This document shows positions 28,117 through 43,100 of a stretch of 64,000 nt of DNA, in pieces. The DNA lies in NCBI RefSeq assembly GCF_047663525.1, contig NC_092589.1:31555001-31619000 (forward strand), in the 5' to 3' direction. A program made the translations under genes and the position numbers. Source of the stretch: Anas platyrhynchos (lineage: Eukaryota; Chordata; Aves; Anseriformes; Anatidae). The notes beneath the pieces are model-generated. The model was not told the DNA's origin, ran no database searches, and saw only the letters and a program-made list of their open reading frames with translations. Numbering within the stretch: position 1 is the stretch's first letter; each line of letters begins with the position of its first letter.

Positions 28117-31100
28117 ACAGGGATACTGTCTTTGAAAAGAAAATGACATTTGTTTCCTCTTGATTTTTCAATATCTTAGAATCATCACAGGAATAACATA
28201 TCCTAAACACAGTACATCAATACAATTAATTTGTGGAGTATTAAAATAACATACTAAGCGTATCCCAAACTAATTGCAAACAGATAAACTGGCAGAATAA
28301 GGCATCCTACCATTATATAATATTCAACAGGAATTCTTTAAAAGAAATAAACCAAAATGCAGCTGAAGTTCATTTGTGTATGAGAGAAGCATGTTTTTAA
28401 GATGGAATTACTCATTCTTGGATATCTTCAACTCCTAGAATTTGCTCATCCTATGTTATTAAGAATAGGACAACTCTTAGTTGAATGACTTGAAGAGATC
28501 AAGTAAGCTCACAAATACTTTATTTACAGTTAAAACTGTTCAAGCATGCTTTCTAAGACAACAAAAACTCTATTTATGAAAGCATACTTAGGATGCATGA
28601 ATCAAAACCATTCATGCATCAATGTTTTCTAGTAGAAAATATTTAATAGGTGAGTTGACAGCTGCAGATAAAAATATTGGATAAATAATACTGGATTTAC
28701 ATTTACTATGCAAATAATAGGAGGAAAGCCATGGATTTCTGTGAACAAAAACTAGAGCTTACACCAATAATGAATTCTGAGTGCAGTAGACAACACTTAC
28801 ACTGTATAACACCATCCTCCTGTTCAGTGATGGACTTCCCTTGTACCACTGAAGTCTTTGACAAGATTTTCACTGACTACAACAGTGCAGGATGAAGGCA
28901 GTAATAGAGTAACAAATGACACAGTCGGGTGAGCTTCTTGGAGCAAGGATTGCTGTACTGTGACCAGTGAAAAAGTAAATGAGTTTTGACACTAAAATCA
29001 TCTTTGTGTTTCAGGTCAGACCATAGCTGATCAGCTGTACACTGACACACTGTAAAAAGCACTGACTACTCAAGTTAGCTGGGGCAATGTGTGTTTTGTT
29101 TGTTTGTTTTAAAAAAAGATATTTATATATAAAGCAACTATCACCACATTGATAAACACTCTTTGGAAACACTCTGATGGTGGGGTAAGAAGAGGAGTAA
29201 GAGGAGTTCACATCGGCCGCCCGCCTTGCCAAAATTTCCTATGATTGATACTCAACTAGCTTTTTGGAAGATTTGTGATCTTCAACTCACCTTGAAGCTT
29301 TTAAGTGTCTTCTTAGACTGTACAACCAAGTCCATCTAAGAAGGGTAAAGTGCACAGTGACCACTGTCAAATTAATTGTTCCATCAAGAAGCACTAAGTA
29401 AAAAGCTTTAGCTCTGTTATGCTCTATTGCATGCAGATACATCTTCAATAACTGCCCCGTGGGAGTTTATGGATTCTCCATGACCCCTGGAGAAACACAT
29501 TGACTTCTTCCCTGCAAATTCTATTAGAATCGGTCCCTGCATCACTGCCCACAATAATCATGAACAAAGAGCTTGATTTATGGATAGGCATTCTATTTTA
29601 GGCTAACTCAATGTAGTATAAAATAGATAATGGTATGTGATGGCTACTTAGAAAAAACGAAGTCAACTGCATCCTATTCTATCACAAATTAGAAGTTTTA
29701 AATCTCTAATTTAAGAAAATGGACAAGGAAAGGTGAAAGTAAAGAGTTTTCCCAACATATTGGCCTTTTGCAAAGAACCAGGATCCACACACACAAGAAA
29801 TTATAAACAACAAAAGGCAAATATAGTCATCCTAATATTTTTTTAAGTTCACTTACAACAAAAAGCATCTGTTTGACAGGATTTTAATATCCATAATAGG
29901 AGCAAAACCAATCAAATGTGTCATGGGCTAACCCTTCTTCAGAGAACTGGAAGCCCCAGTCAAGGACACAATGATCCTTCTTGCATTTCCTCACTGTTAT
30001 GGACAACATTCAGCTACAAATATTTAACACTATTCAGTTCAGATCAAAATTTTAAGACATTTAGACTGACAAGCAACCAAAAATCTTTACAAGAATAACA
30101 TATGGCATCTCATGAGAGAGAACACTGGTACAGCAAAAACATTAAACTTGAAGTATTTCTTTTCCATTATTATCATTTTGCTTCTGCATTTCTACAGTTT
30201 GGCTCCTCTCACAAAGGAGCATCCAAGTAGTTTTAAATATAGGAACCACTTTCATAATTTTAAAGTATAGAAACTACTTTCATAATTATTGAAGTTGGAT
30301 CAAGACCTGCTGGAAACAGTTATCAAACAACGAACAGAACAAGTTCACAGAAAATAAGCAGATTAAATTATTAAGCCATGTCATACTTGCAATACATGGG
30401 ACAACACAAGCAAAAAACACATCAGCTATCCACTTTTTTGTGGTAATAAAATAGTGGCTGAAAATAACCCATAACACTAAGAGTTCAGGAGGTTTTGACA
30501 AAGGTTTTAGATCTCAGGATGGATCTGTTCATAGGAACGCTTATGCTTAAGGAAAACACTTCAAAATAATACAGACTTCGAGAGGCAGGCAGACTATCAA
30601 AACACCATTCAACATTTTCTAGTTTCAGTGTGCTTTGCCAATTATTTGAGGCCATACAAAGACAATCAGGTTTCCAAGATGAAGATATTTTGAACACATG
30701 AACTAGATACCAACATACAAACTCTGGAGGAGTTCAAAAGCCAATACAGAACCTGAAGGCAAAACTTTGAGAAGTCTCACCCACAGGAACAATGTGTCTG
30801 CAGTGCAAGAATTCAACTTGCAAATTTACCTGAGCTGACAATGACACACGGTGACTCCAGTCTTGATGACAGAACCCATGTGCTGCTTTGTTTTAAACCA
30901 ATACAACCTTTCTCCACTAGCTACACTGTAATTGTATCCAGAGAACAATCCATCTCCCCAAGACTACAGAAAAATCCATGCACTTCAATGAGCATGTAAA
31001 TATCTTTATTGCCACCATCCCTACCGCTGAGTCAGGATGCACCTTGCATCACTGCAGCTCTATGAATCCAAAACTCATTTCTCTAAAGCAGGTACATCTA

Positions 31101-34100
31101 GAACGTGGAATAAACTCATCAAAAATCACATTCAGATAGACGCAGCAGCGGTCAAGAAGCCAAGTATTCAGGATTTGTTTGTTTTTTTCAAAAAATCTTA
31201 CAGGTTTGTTACCAAAAGTTGTAGTACCAGGATGAATCTAAGTGTATCCATCTGAAGAATTTGACACTTCGCCTTAGCTTGGCAGTGCACAGGTGCCTAC
31301 CTGCAAAAAAACATCTTGGTGGAATCTGACCAGCTCACTGCCATCCTTTGGCTACCCACAAAGAAGGCATAATTTTTAAAAAACTTTTCGTCAAGCATGC
31401 AATTAAAAAAAATGAGCTCACTATTATGCTTCTTTAGACTCATTAACTTCCTTAATGTTGAGCAACTGAAGTGAGTGCAGTGGAAAAAAAAAAAAAACAA
31501 AAGCAGCTAAAAATTGTTACTTTGGGGAAAAAAGAAAGATAGAATAGTGGTTTTAGTAGACTAAAAGGTTAGGCTTTCTGAAAAATCCTTATGTTAGGCT
31601 AACTCCAAAGGCAAAACAAGGTTATATGTCAGGTTTTCTCCAAACATATTGGCTGAAAATAAAAGTCACATTTGTTAAGCATTTTCTTTTTTATCAACAA
31701 TGAGACCTCTTATTAGAACAACTTTTTCCTACTCTTTGCATTTTTATTTCAGCCATCCAAAGTTTTCATTGACTACATTCCCAGGTTAAAACATACCTGG
31801 GTCAACCTCTCCTCACAAGTAAAATATTTCTGTTTGAAAACAGAAAGTCTTTCTGAAATAGAGGCATGACTGCTGCCATCTGCATGCCAGTACAGAAATT
31901 AGCAGTCATATTTCACAGGGCGACATTTTCTCCTCCCCATAACCAAAGTTAGTTTCGGATGAGTTTATTGTATACCAGGACCCAAAAGGATGTCTTTAAA
32001 TAGCCTCTCCCCCAAGCATTCCCCTTCCCTTTGTCTTCAGACCATGCTGATCCCCAGGGTTGCTAACACCACTGGGCTGCTGCCCGTGCTCACCAGCACA
32101 ACTGCTCCCTACAGCAAGGTGACTTCAAACTTCTCAGCTACTGGGAAACAACATCTTTGTTAAAGGATGAGCAGGCACACATCCACCTTCCCTAAGGGAT
32201 AATTTCGGCCTCAGGCCCCCCAAAAGCCAAGTCCCTGGGGCAGGCAGCACCTTGCCCTTGGACGGGCTCCACTTCTGACCCCACAAGCTTGTTCCACCAC
32301 ACGGACACCATATTTATTTGTTAAATAGATTGTCAGTAACTGTAAAATAAAAAACGAGACTGCTTTTTCCATGTAAGCTAACAGTTTGAAAACAACTTCT
32401 AAAAAAAAAAAAAAAAAAAAAAAAAGCAATTTAGACTATTAAAACTGTTTCCTATTTCAGCTATAAAGTAAGCTTAGGAGAATGTACTGTTCTTCCAGTT
32501 AAAATTATTCCCACTTTTTATGGCATAAGAAGCAGATATACACATAGAAATGTAACAAAAGTGAACAAAATGTGCTTTGGGAAATTACTAACTCTAGAAG
32601 ACATGCAACTTCCTGCTCTGCCTTCATTACAAGTTCTGAGAGCAGGTATTTGCAGGAGTGAGTCCACAGAGGCTTTGTTCTTTCTGACTGGGAACTCACA
32701 TCCCCAGCAGCAGTAAACGTTTTGTTTACATGTCAAGGACAAACTTGCCTTTATAGGAACAAGCCTGGGTGAAACTGGTGGTCATTTACTTCTACCAGTT
32801 AGAATGCATATTAAGGACCCATCACAAGATGAAGTCAAAATACCTGCACAGTTAAAAGCTACTGAAACTTTGGGACAAGACTGGGAACGTTTGTAAGCTG
32901 ATGAAAGTTTTCTAGCTCCATCTGCTTCCAGAGCAGGCAGGATGGCAGGTGAGGTGGTTTCTGTTGCAGAGACCTGATGGAAAGCACAGACTAGGCTGAT
33001 GTGATTAGGCCTGCAATAGCTGATTTAACATAGTCTTACAGCAGAAATTCTACACAATGAGCTTACTTACATGTGCATCGCACTTTGCAGCTATGCTATT
33101 ACCGGCGATAAACAGATAACCATTCATTAGCTTCTGTGTAACAAACAACTGGCAAGCTATTTCATGCCTGGAAGAATTTATCGCAAAAAAGGGAGAAAGG
33201 TAACATAGACTGGGTGACTTTGTACCTGGAAAATAAAATAGATACTTTAAAATGCTGTTACCTTCAGCTGTACAATACATTGACACTGAGATGTCCCAAA
33301 AAAAGGACATTTTTAAAAAGGATGCCAAATCCTTATGTGCTACCCAGCAGGAAAACAAACAATCTTACAATTAATAAAAACAGCTATTAGTAAAATGCTC
33401 TGCAGTACAGATGAAATTTATGGTTAAAACCAAGAATGTATGAGAACGAGCTCCAAATACACGCTTCACAAGCGGTCCTAACTACAAGGGTCATAAACTC
33501 GTATGTGTACAGACAGTTACAGCTCATAAGACTCCAAAGGGGGACATTAAAAAGAAGAAAAGAAAATTAAAAATTAATAAGTCCACAGTACAGTCCCTCT
33601 GAACAGGCCAAGTCTGTTCCCAAAGTCACAACTCCCATGGCAATTTCTAAGGACAACAGAATTGGCTCTGCAATTATTTCTGAAGCAGTTGGGAGTTGTG
33701 TACATCATCTCACCAGTTCCAAAGCCACTCTGTAAAAGAACAAAAGCTGGTGGAAAAAAGCTTACAACAGCCCCCCCTCCCCACAGAAAGCCAAATACCA
33801 CTGTATTTCGTGCCCACCGAACACTGACACTGCTGTGAGCTACCTGTTCAAAGGCAGACTATGTCCTTTGACAACTCAGCTCTTCCTGAGATTCAGACAC
33901 AAGGGGCTAAAATCTCAGGTTTGAAAGAATATTCAGCACCACAGGTAACACTCGCATCCATTGCCACTGACCATTACACCCACATACTCTTCCACCAACA
34001 GGCAGCACATCCCTGCTGCTGCTGTGCCCTCAGCCCCAGGCTGTGTCTCCAGCTACACACCTCGCTTTCGTGTTCCCAGCCCACAGCTCTGCCCATCAAA

Positions 34101-37100
34101 TACAGAGGCTTGGTATCCTGCTTCCCACCAAACACCCAGTTCCCTCCACATCAGGTTCCATACAAGCTTTCCAGCGAGAAACCCTGTTCATTTAGGAAGC
34201 CTCCAGCCTCTCCTTACGATGCTTCACAACGTCACTAAATTCCAGTCTTGAGCAGGAAGCACAAATCTTTCTAGAGCTGCATTTTCCACTTTCCTTTTGT
34301 TATTTTAGATGCTGTCATTAGCCACATAGAGGGGCCACAGCCTCACTACTCTGTTAGCTCTCCAAGGAAAATATGGTTCATACACACCACCTTTCAAAGT
34401 CTTTCTGCTGAGATTCCTACACATGCAGGCACAAATCATGAAGCATGCTTCCCAACCCTTCATACCATATGCTGCTACTTCAGCTTCCAGCCACCAACAC
34501 TCCTTGATTTGCTAAGTGATTTGTATTGCAGTATCATCCATGGCAGACCACTATTTTTAAGGCCTGACAGGTTCTTCCCTTACAATCATTTTTTTCCTGA
34601 AACACTTAATATCCTTCCAGCTTTGGGCAGCTCACTACGTTGCATCTACTGAGCCCATCCCAGGTAAACAATTTTTCACACTGACATTCCCTTTGGTCTG
34701 TTGTAATTTAGATCCCATTGGCCCCTTCTCTCTTCTTCTATGGTATCAGTTAAGCTTCTCATTCCATACAGGCACATTTTTCTTGGCCTAAGGACAGGCA
34801 AGTTTCATAGCTTTTGAAGCTGGAAGAAACCCTCGTGATTTAGCACAATAATGTTCTGATCTGGCAAACTGCACAGGCCATAAAGTTTCACACAGGAAAG
34901 CTCTCAGCTCCGGTATAACAGGGACACATTTTGGCAATTTTAGAGAGCTCCATTAATCCTAAATGTACGTATAAACCTGTTGGTGTTGGACTTTCACCTC
35001 TCAGTACTAGGAAATTTACAGCAGATTCACCATCTGCTGCCTAAAATCACTGTTTAAGATGCTCAAGTGGACTACAGGTCAAATACTGCCCTTAAGGTGA
35101 TATAGAAGTTTACAACTCAAGGGTTTTTTTTTTTTTCCTATTTTGCCTACTATCAGCAACTAAGTATACGGGTGAACAATAAATTTCAAATCTCTCAGAT
35201 TAGTAAGCAATGAAAAGACCTTATCCAAATTCACAGAAGATGCTTGTGTCAAAACATGGACTCTAACCCTCCACTTATGTATCCAAACACAAGGTCATCC
35301 TTCATCTGCTGTACACGCATCCATTAAAGTGTCCCCATCAGCTGAGAAAATCACCTGTACACATGAGCAAGGTGAATTAAGACAGATCTACCACTTACCA
35401 CTTTGACTGACCACCTTCCCCAAGCTTTGAAAGCTGTCCATAAAGGCTTCGACTGGTGGCAGAAAGAGAACAAAGTGACAACTGATCCTTACAAATGGGA
35501 AATCTTACAATGGTCTCTCCAGATTAAAGCACAAAACTGAGTACAGGGATGTTTAGCATCACAAAGGGAGTTTCCATAAAGGCAGTAAAGAACAGAAGGG
35601 TAAGCCTTGCCTGAAACACACCAATAAACACACCATAAAAATAAAGCCACTTAGATCTCGATAATCCCAGTTACTTCCTAATCTATGAGAAGTTGATTGA
35701 ATATGTACTTCAGCACAAGCAGATACCATCTTCTACACTTCTTTTTTTAATCAATTTGTTAATCCATAATAGTATAATTCAGCAGAAGTGAATCCAGCCT
35801 GGGTAACATTTCATATATTTGCAACAGGATTCTCCAGTCGTGTTTTCCAGCAGAAAGGTAAAATCAGTAAAAACAACCCCACCCCAAATTTCCACAGTGT
35901 CTTTGAAGGGGTCCAATTGCTTTTGCACAACACTGAGCACATTCACTCTCCTTTTAAAGTTTCATTTAAAACCTAAAGTAGTTTTGGCTGATTAGACCAA
36001 TGCAGTGAGGTACTAACCACATCAAATAATGAGTGTAATGCAATGAACATGACTGCCAAAGCAGCAAAGGCTGTTAAGGGGCAGCAAAACCCCCACCCGA
36101 GCAATATACAGACTGACTGCATGGCTGACAAAATGCTGGCTATCTAGCAGACATAACAAGATGAACTTCCTCTGTAATTGGGATGCTAAATGAGACCTTT
36201 ATAACTGTCTTGCTATTATTACGCCTGACATGATGCTTTTTAGTGCTGATCTGCACAACTCATCTATTGCCCCAGCCTTGGAGAGTAACGTTCTTGGAGT
36301 AAGAGATCCTGTTCTGTACTTTTGAGGGGAAAAAACAAACACTACAGTCTTTAGAAAAAGCCCAAGATTCTGTAATAGATTTTACTTACGATGAAATATG
36401 CTTCATGGCTCTCTTTTACAGCTGAAACCACGCATTTCTTATGTAGATTACCACACAGCCTCTTTTCCCTCCGGGGCAAAAACTTCAGATAAATCTATCA
36501 TCACATGCAGAGTTTCACAGACTACTCCAAAAAAATGTTTCCATACCCGTTCCGTCTGCTGTACATCAATAGTAACTAATAAGACAGTTTTAATATGACA
36601 AGTGGATACAATTTGTAAATAACTGAGTACTCAGACTCATTTACTAAAACAGACACTTAGGAACCTAAATAGCTGAGGAGAAAGTGGTTGTCTGTGCCAA
36701 TTCAATTTGTTCTTTTTCGTCTCTCATCTGGTTTTGCTTCTTCAGAAATCTGGACTAAGACACGTTCAACAGCTGGAGGACTTGGAGCCAACACACTGCA
36801 GTACCCAAAGAGAGCTACACAGAGTACGGATTCACAGCAATACTCAACCAACGCTTAGAATAGCTGGATCCAGAGGTTGATTAAAAGAGCCTCAGCTTCT
36901 TTCAAAGGAAATTAAATGCGGGGCATTAGCCTCGCATAAATCTTTCTCATCCCATATTATATTCAGTAAAGTTTTCTTGCACAGTGACATTCAAAGCAGT
37001 ACTTCCATTTACTCCTCTTACAAGGACAACATAGAGTGCCCCCAAGAATATATTGATGAGGGTGTGAGGAAGGGCAAGATGCAAAGAAATGCAGAGGGTA

Positions 37101-40100
37101 AAGCTTATGTCCTTTACGTCTCTCAAAATTTGTCTGAATATTGGTAGCTTGCATACTTCTGGCATTCCCTTCTAGAAGTGTGCCTTCAATGGTAAAGTGT
37201 CCCTCCACCGATATTTGGAAACAATGGGACTTACAAATACATTCCTGTTAGAAAACAAAGAGTATTACTGTTATAAAACAATTTAGGATTCAAAAAAAAC
37301 AGGATAGCACTACAATTTGAACCTGTATGCTGAAGTGACATGCTTGCAACCTTTTCTTGACACAAAAAAATCACACACACAAGTTTCTGGCCACTGAACA
37401 AAGATCCTACACAGGAAACATGCATAGTTTTATTTCACACTCAACATTTCAACATTCCCCAAGACACAAGCATCTTTCCCCCTCCAGGGCAATGCTTCAT
37501 CAACACACACAGACCCCACAGGAGCACCCAGACACACAGGCCTCCCCCAGTAAAGCCAGGGGTTGAATTTCCTCCCTATCAGCAGCAGAAGTGGGAACTG
37601 CAACACACAAGAGTTGAGGAGACAGTTTGCTTCAAAGAAATATTCAGTCTTGAATTTTGTGTAAGCTTGAGCAGCTGAGCTAGTCACAGAATGAATGAGC
37701 CCTGAGCTCAATATCAAGATGATAAACAGGGAAGGTAAATACTTTATGAACATGTCATCATAGCTTGACTTAACACAGGAATTACGCATTGACATTCTAT
37801 GATCGTACCACTTGGCACAGACCCTACAGTTGCCAGGACACCCTTGAGCATGAGTCCAAATCTTGTCTTGATCTCCAAGCAGAACCACCTGCTCAGCCAC
37901 AGAGGTGCACTGGAAGAACTGTGATCACAGCAGGTAGCAAAGGCCCTGAAATCAGTGAGATCAGTCACAGAAATCATGTCACAGAAGGCACTCCTACATA
38001 GCCAAGATGTTGACCAAAAATAATCTCTTCTTTGTATGAAGAAGCAATTCCACGTCTGCGCTGTTTCTTCTACCAAGTTGAAGCTAATGTTAGGAAATGC
38101 TTCTGGGGAAGGGAAACGTGGCAGAACCTCAACAGGATGGATGAAGGAATAAACCTTCCCTGTGGGGCAGGGTTAGCCAGGACTGTCCCAGGCTACAAAG
38201 CAGAAAGCATCCTCCCCCCTACAAAGAGCCAGCTGGTCCCACACTCCTCAAAGTCCCCTTTCTTGCAGGCACACCCCCGTAGGAGCTTGGAAATTCCCTC
38301 ACACCCTTTTTATAGTTTCATTTCCACTCCTAGTGCACCAGGCTGAAGGCTAGCTGCCACCAGAAGGAAAGCCCAGACTGCCTGACCTTCCCCTTCCCTG
38401 CAGGGGCCTCTTCAGCCCCTCTCCCCCTCAGCAACACCTCAACTGAAGGACACTGACAGATGTATTTATGCATTTATGTTTGCTAAGCTATGGTTCCGCC
38501 TTTCTAGCTCCCTCACCTGTATGACTTTGACCATCTCAGACTAGTTACCAACAAGACAGGAGATACCTGAAACTAATTTTGTTATCACATACGTTAGCCA
38601 GAAGTTATCCGTATTTTAATTATTTATGTTTTCCCTTGCAGGGCTCATTTTAATTCTGTACTTGCACAATTACAGTTTAAGAACATGAATACTAAAGATA
38701 ATTCAATTCACAAACCTATTCTGGTGGCTTCATCATCTGCTACAAGCAGAGAGCATTCCTGTGGAGCGTATTATTTAAAACAATAATGTTATGGACTGCA
38801 CTGTGCAGAGAGGCAGAGTAATACCAGGTGTGCATTGCAGATCCATAGTAAAGCCTAAATTCAGATGAATTTACAAGACTGCAACTTAAATTGTCAGTCA
38901 CAGCATGACAAGACAACAATTTTGATATAATACCTTTCAAATTACAGACCACTACAAGCACGAAAATTATACACGCAGAATCACAACATCGTAAGGACTT
39001 TCAAGGCACATCTGAACCTGAATGTTGGTTTTCCATAAGTGACAGACACTGCAATGAACACTTGACCTAGGAGAATTTATTTCGGTAATGTCTCTGCCTT
39101 TCCAGTTTCTCCTCTTACATTATGAAGGCGGGCAAAGGCAGGCTGGCAGCAGGAGGCATTAACAGCAGCCTCAAGGCTGCAAGGCAGGGGACAAAGGGAA
39201 GGACACGGGGAGGGACCCACCTTGCCTAAAGCATGCCCAGAGCATCCGAAGCAGTACAGAGGAGCACAGCAAGAACCAAAATACTGACAAAAGGAAAGGA
39301 GAGGGCTTACAGCAAACAGGACCTGAATCACCTTCCCAAAGCACACCTTAAAGAGGAAAAAACAAACCAAGCAACCTGTTAGACAAGGAAAACACAGACC
39401 ACAGGATATGCCTAGCAGGAACACAGCAAACTCCCTGGCCACCCCAAAGGGCGCTGCAAGGGAGGCAAAGTCACAGGATAGGTCAAGAGAATTACCACAA
39501 ACACTGTCACAAATACCAGGTCTTCCATCTTCCCCACCTTGGTGGAGACTGCAAATATTCCATCAGATGCTGGCTTTATTCACATAGAAAAGGCAGTTTA
39601 AAGCATTCTCTGAAGCAGGTGCTGCAGAGAAGGACACTTGATGGTCCGCTCTCTTCACCCTTCCTTGCAGATTTCCTTGGCAGCACACGACAGCATCACG
39701 GAAGCCCCCCTCCTATGGTTCCAGTTGGTATGAAGACAGGAAAAAATCAGGTCTCACTGACAGTAAGGTCACTTTACTATTGCAGTAAAATGACGAGGGG
39801 AAGGGAGAGCATCTTCTCAGGAAAACGCTACTTCTAGGGACATTGGTCATTCAGCTACAAATAGAAACGCTGGTGGCAGTGGTGTGATTTTTCAAGCTTT
39901 GTGAAGCTTCCTCACACATCTGCAGTGAACCTGAAGTTCTGATACATCACACAGCTCACGTCACATACAATTGTTTCACATCCTTGGCCCTTGTTCCATA
40001 TGAGAGCAGACAGAGCAGGGGACAACATCCCTGCAATTCCACTCCTAAGCGATTAGTCAGAAATGCTCAATTGAGTTTGAGCATATAATTCCCAGGATTA

Positions 40101-43100
40101 TCCTACTTTGGAAGCACAAAAATGAATCTCCTTCTAACAGCCACCCTATTTCTGTTTCCAGTCTGGAAAGACCACAGTGACTACCCCTAATCTGATACAC
40201 ATTGTTATAACTCCTCTACATCCTACAAAGTCACGTGTTGTGGGAACTACTGGAAATCTCAAACACTAACAATCAAATGACGAAACACATCAGACTTCTT
40301 AAATCTCAAAAAATTTATTGCCAACAACCTCACAGCACCAAATCATGTTTACCAACAGTCCTGAACTAGACTTTTTTTTTTTTTCCTCTCCAGATCTATT
40401 TACAAAAGCTGCAGTCATACAAAGCCACCTTTTTTCTTTTAAAAAAGAAAAAGGAAAGTCTGAACAGCCTCTGACCCTAACCGTACAAGAAACGCTTTGG
40501 TTTATTTCATGGTCTGTGTCATACATCAAACATACTCAAATATTCACTTTTCTTCAGTGTCACTTTCCTGTAAAGGCATAAACAGAATAGCATTTGCGAG
40601 TAGGCTTTTGTTCTCTATTTTGCAGCTTCCTCTGAGATAGACTCCGGCAAGCTTGTTTGTTTGTTCCCAGGTGTCATCCAGAACCTAAGCTTTCTTGCAC
40701 TGAATTGTTGTAAAAGCAAGACATTACATGCCACAATGCAACATGCTGATGTTTTATAAAAAGCAATCAAACCAAAAAGGAATAACTGGGTTTTATCCTC
40801 ATTTTGACTCCCATTCTATAACAAGTCGGGTACATTCTTAATGCAAGGTATGAGGGTCAGACCAAGCAGTGCCATCCCTACCACGTAATTTGAGGGAAAG
40901 TCAATCAGCAGGGATTAATGGCCAGTATGACATTGATTACACAAAGGAATAAAACTCTGCTAAGCACCGAGACACCGCTTCTGTATTCACTTCGCAGACA
41001 AGGAACATCTTTAAAATCCATGTTCAGATTTAACAAGCTGAGCAAACTAAGCAACAGCACCAAATAAAATGGACAGCATGATTGAACTCAGGGATGATAA
41101 ATCAATGTGCGCAAGCAAACCTGGCAGTTAAGTTTTCCTAGGTTAAAAGTCAGTACAGACTTATTTTGCTAAACCAAGAAGTAATGGGCAATATTCAGAC
41201 TGTAAAGGAACCACTAGTCAGATCAATTACATAAAAGCACATTCTAAAACCATAAGGTTAAGCAAAACAGAATATTAAAAATAACTAATAGAAGAAAAAA
41301 GGCCAAATTAGTCTTCACCATTAAACTTTAAAAGTTATATAATGAAGAATGAGATTATTAATCACTCAGATCAATAAGATCTGCCAGGAAAGAGAAAGCA
41401 CAGCTCCCATGAAAGGGAAGCTTCCTTTCGTAGCTTGCTCAATGAGAGTACCAATGCACAGACAAGTACATAATCGTGCAAAGGCTAAAAAAGAGCTAAG
41501 TTGTCAGGGACTGGAAATAAGGTCCTTTTATAGACTGATAGCCACATAAAGAACACAGAAGGAAAAGGGGTCTTAACAGTCACTTTCCGGAACAGAGAAA
41601 GGTGATGGAGATCTCTGGGGATTGCTGGCAACCAGCTTCACTCAACATCTTTATCAACACCCAGCAGAACAGAAAACACAATGACGGCTCCTAGTTTGCA
41701 GATGAAATTAAGCTGTCTTTACAGAACTCAATCCCCTGCTGTAGAAATCTGTACCGAGTTGTTCTGACACTGAACCCACCGTAGAGGCGCATGGGAAGAA
41801 GCCATACAGAAAGTTGTTAATTAACAGAAGCGAAGGATTTTTTTCTGATGCTTTCCCCAGCCAGTTGTTGGAAGAAGATGCCAACCAAATTTTGTCAGAC
41901 TTGGATAAAGGCACAAACAGCATGCTGTCAGCAAGGCATCACCTCTATTCCTACAGATAGACGCTCCTTGGCAAAAAAGGTACGGCCACGCAACACTGCC
42001 ACGTGTGCTCTCAGAGCATGTCTTCCATTAGAAATGCACACTGACAAGTACTTCTTCATCAAAATTTACATTTTTAATCAGATCTATACTACGTACCCAA
42101 CTTCAGGACGTTATATTTTTTAGTTGCTAATGTGATACTATTTGAATGAACTACACTATCATATTAAATCAGCCATAGTAGAACATTTCGGATCGGCCTC
42201 CTATAAAAACTAGTATGAACATAGGCATCAGAAAACACAGGACTGTCTCTGGAGTGAGAAGAAATCGCAAAAGTGGAAAAATTACTATTATCTGCCACCT
42301 GCTCTGCACATGAGAAAGACCTAATAACACTGACCAAAAAAATTTCACCACACCATACAAATACTGCCAACATGCCAATAAAGTGAGGAGGGGATGTTAC
42401 AATTTCCACTAGCAGGTGTAGGAAGTAAATAAATGAAATCACTTCATTGTTTTAAATTCTCACTGCTACTCACTTTAATTTAGACAGGACCAGGTGGAGC
42501 TATGGCAGCAGCCAGGCTGTCCTCTCTGAAGGAAGGCAGCAGATTGCCCCAGCAGCCATCACCCCTGCCCCAAAGGGCTCAAGGCCTCATAGCAAGGCAG
42601 ACACACAGCAAACACCCCTGGCCCTACCACAAGCCTGCTGCCTCCCAGCATTCACCCCAGAAACACATTTGCACCTTGCCACCCATCTTCTGGCCCAGCC
42701 AGCACCTCCCACACAGCCAGGAGCTGCGACCAACAGCGCTTGCTAGCACAAGCTGGGAGGCAAAGTCAGCACAGAATTGCACAGAGCCTCAAACATCCAC
42801 TCCTATACCGTAAGAAGGATAAATGCTAAGTCAATTTCAAGCAAGACTTTTTTGGGGGGGATTTGTGTTCCTGTACTGCCCCCTAAAGACCAGAATGAAA
42901 AGCAGGAGAAGTTGCACCCAAGGCATCCTAGCTGTAGCTCTGGAAACGAGCAGTAACTGCTTTTCTCCTACCTGGCTTTCAATAAGGATCACTCTGCATC
43001 CTGCATTTAAGCCAGAGCCATGACGCAGTTCAATTTCACATCCCACTTCAGCAGGTGCAGACTGTTTTATTTAACTTCCACGTGTGTAAAAAGAACTGTG

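Noticed and set aside
33861..34238. 125-codon plus-strand ORF
   Set aside because: Low-complexity Ser/Pro/Cys-rich translation, no splice context, no family resemblance.
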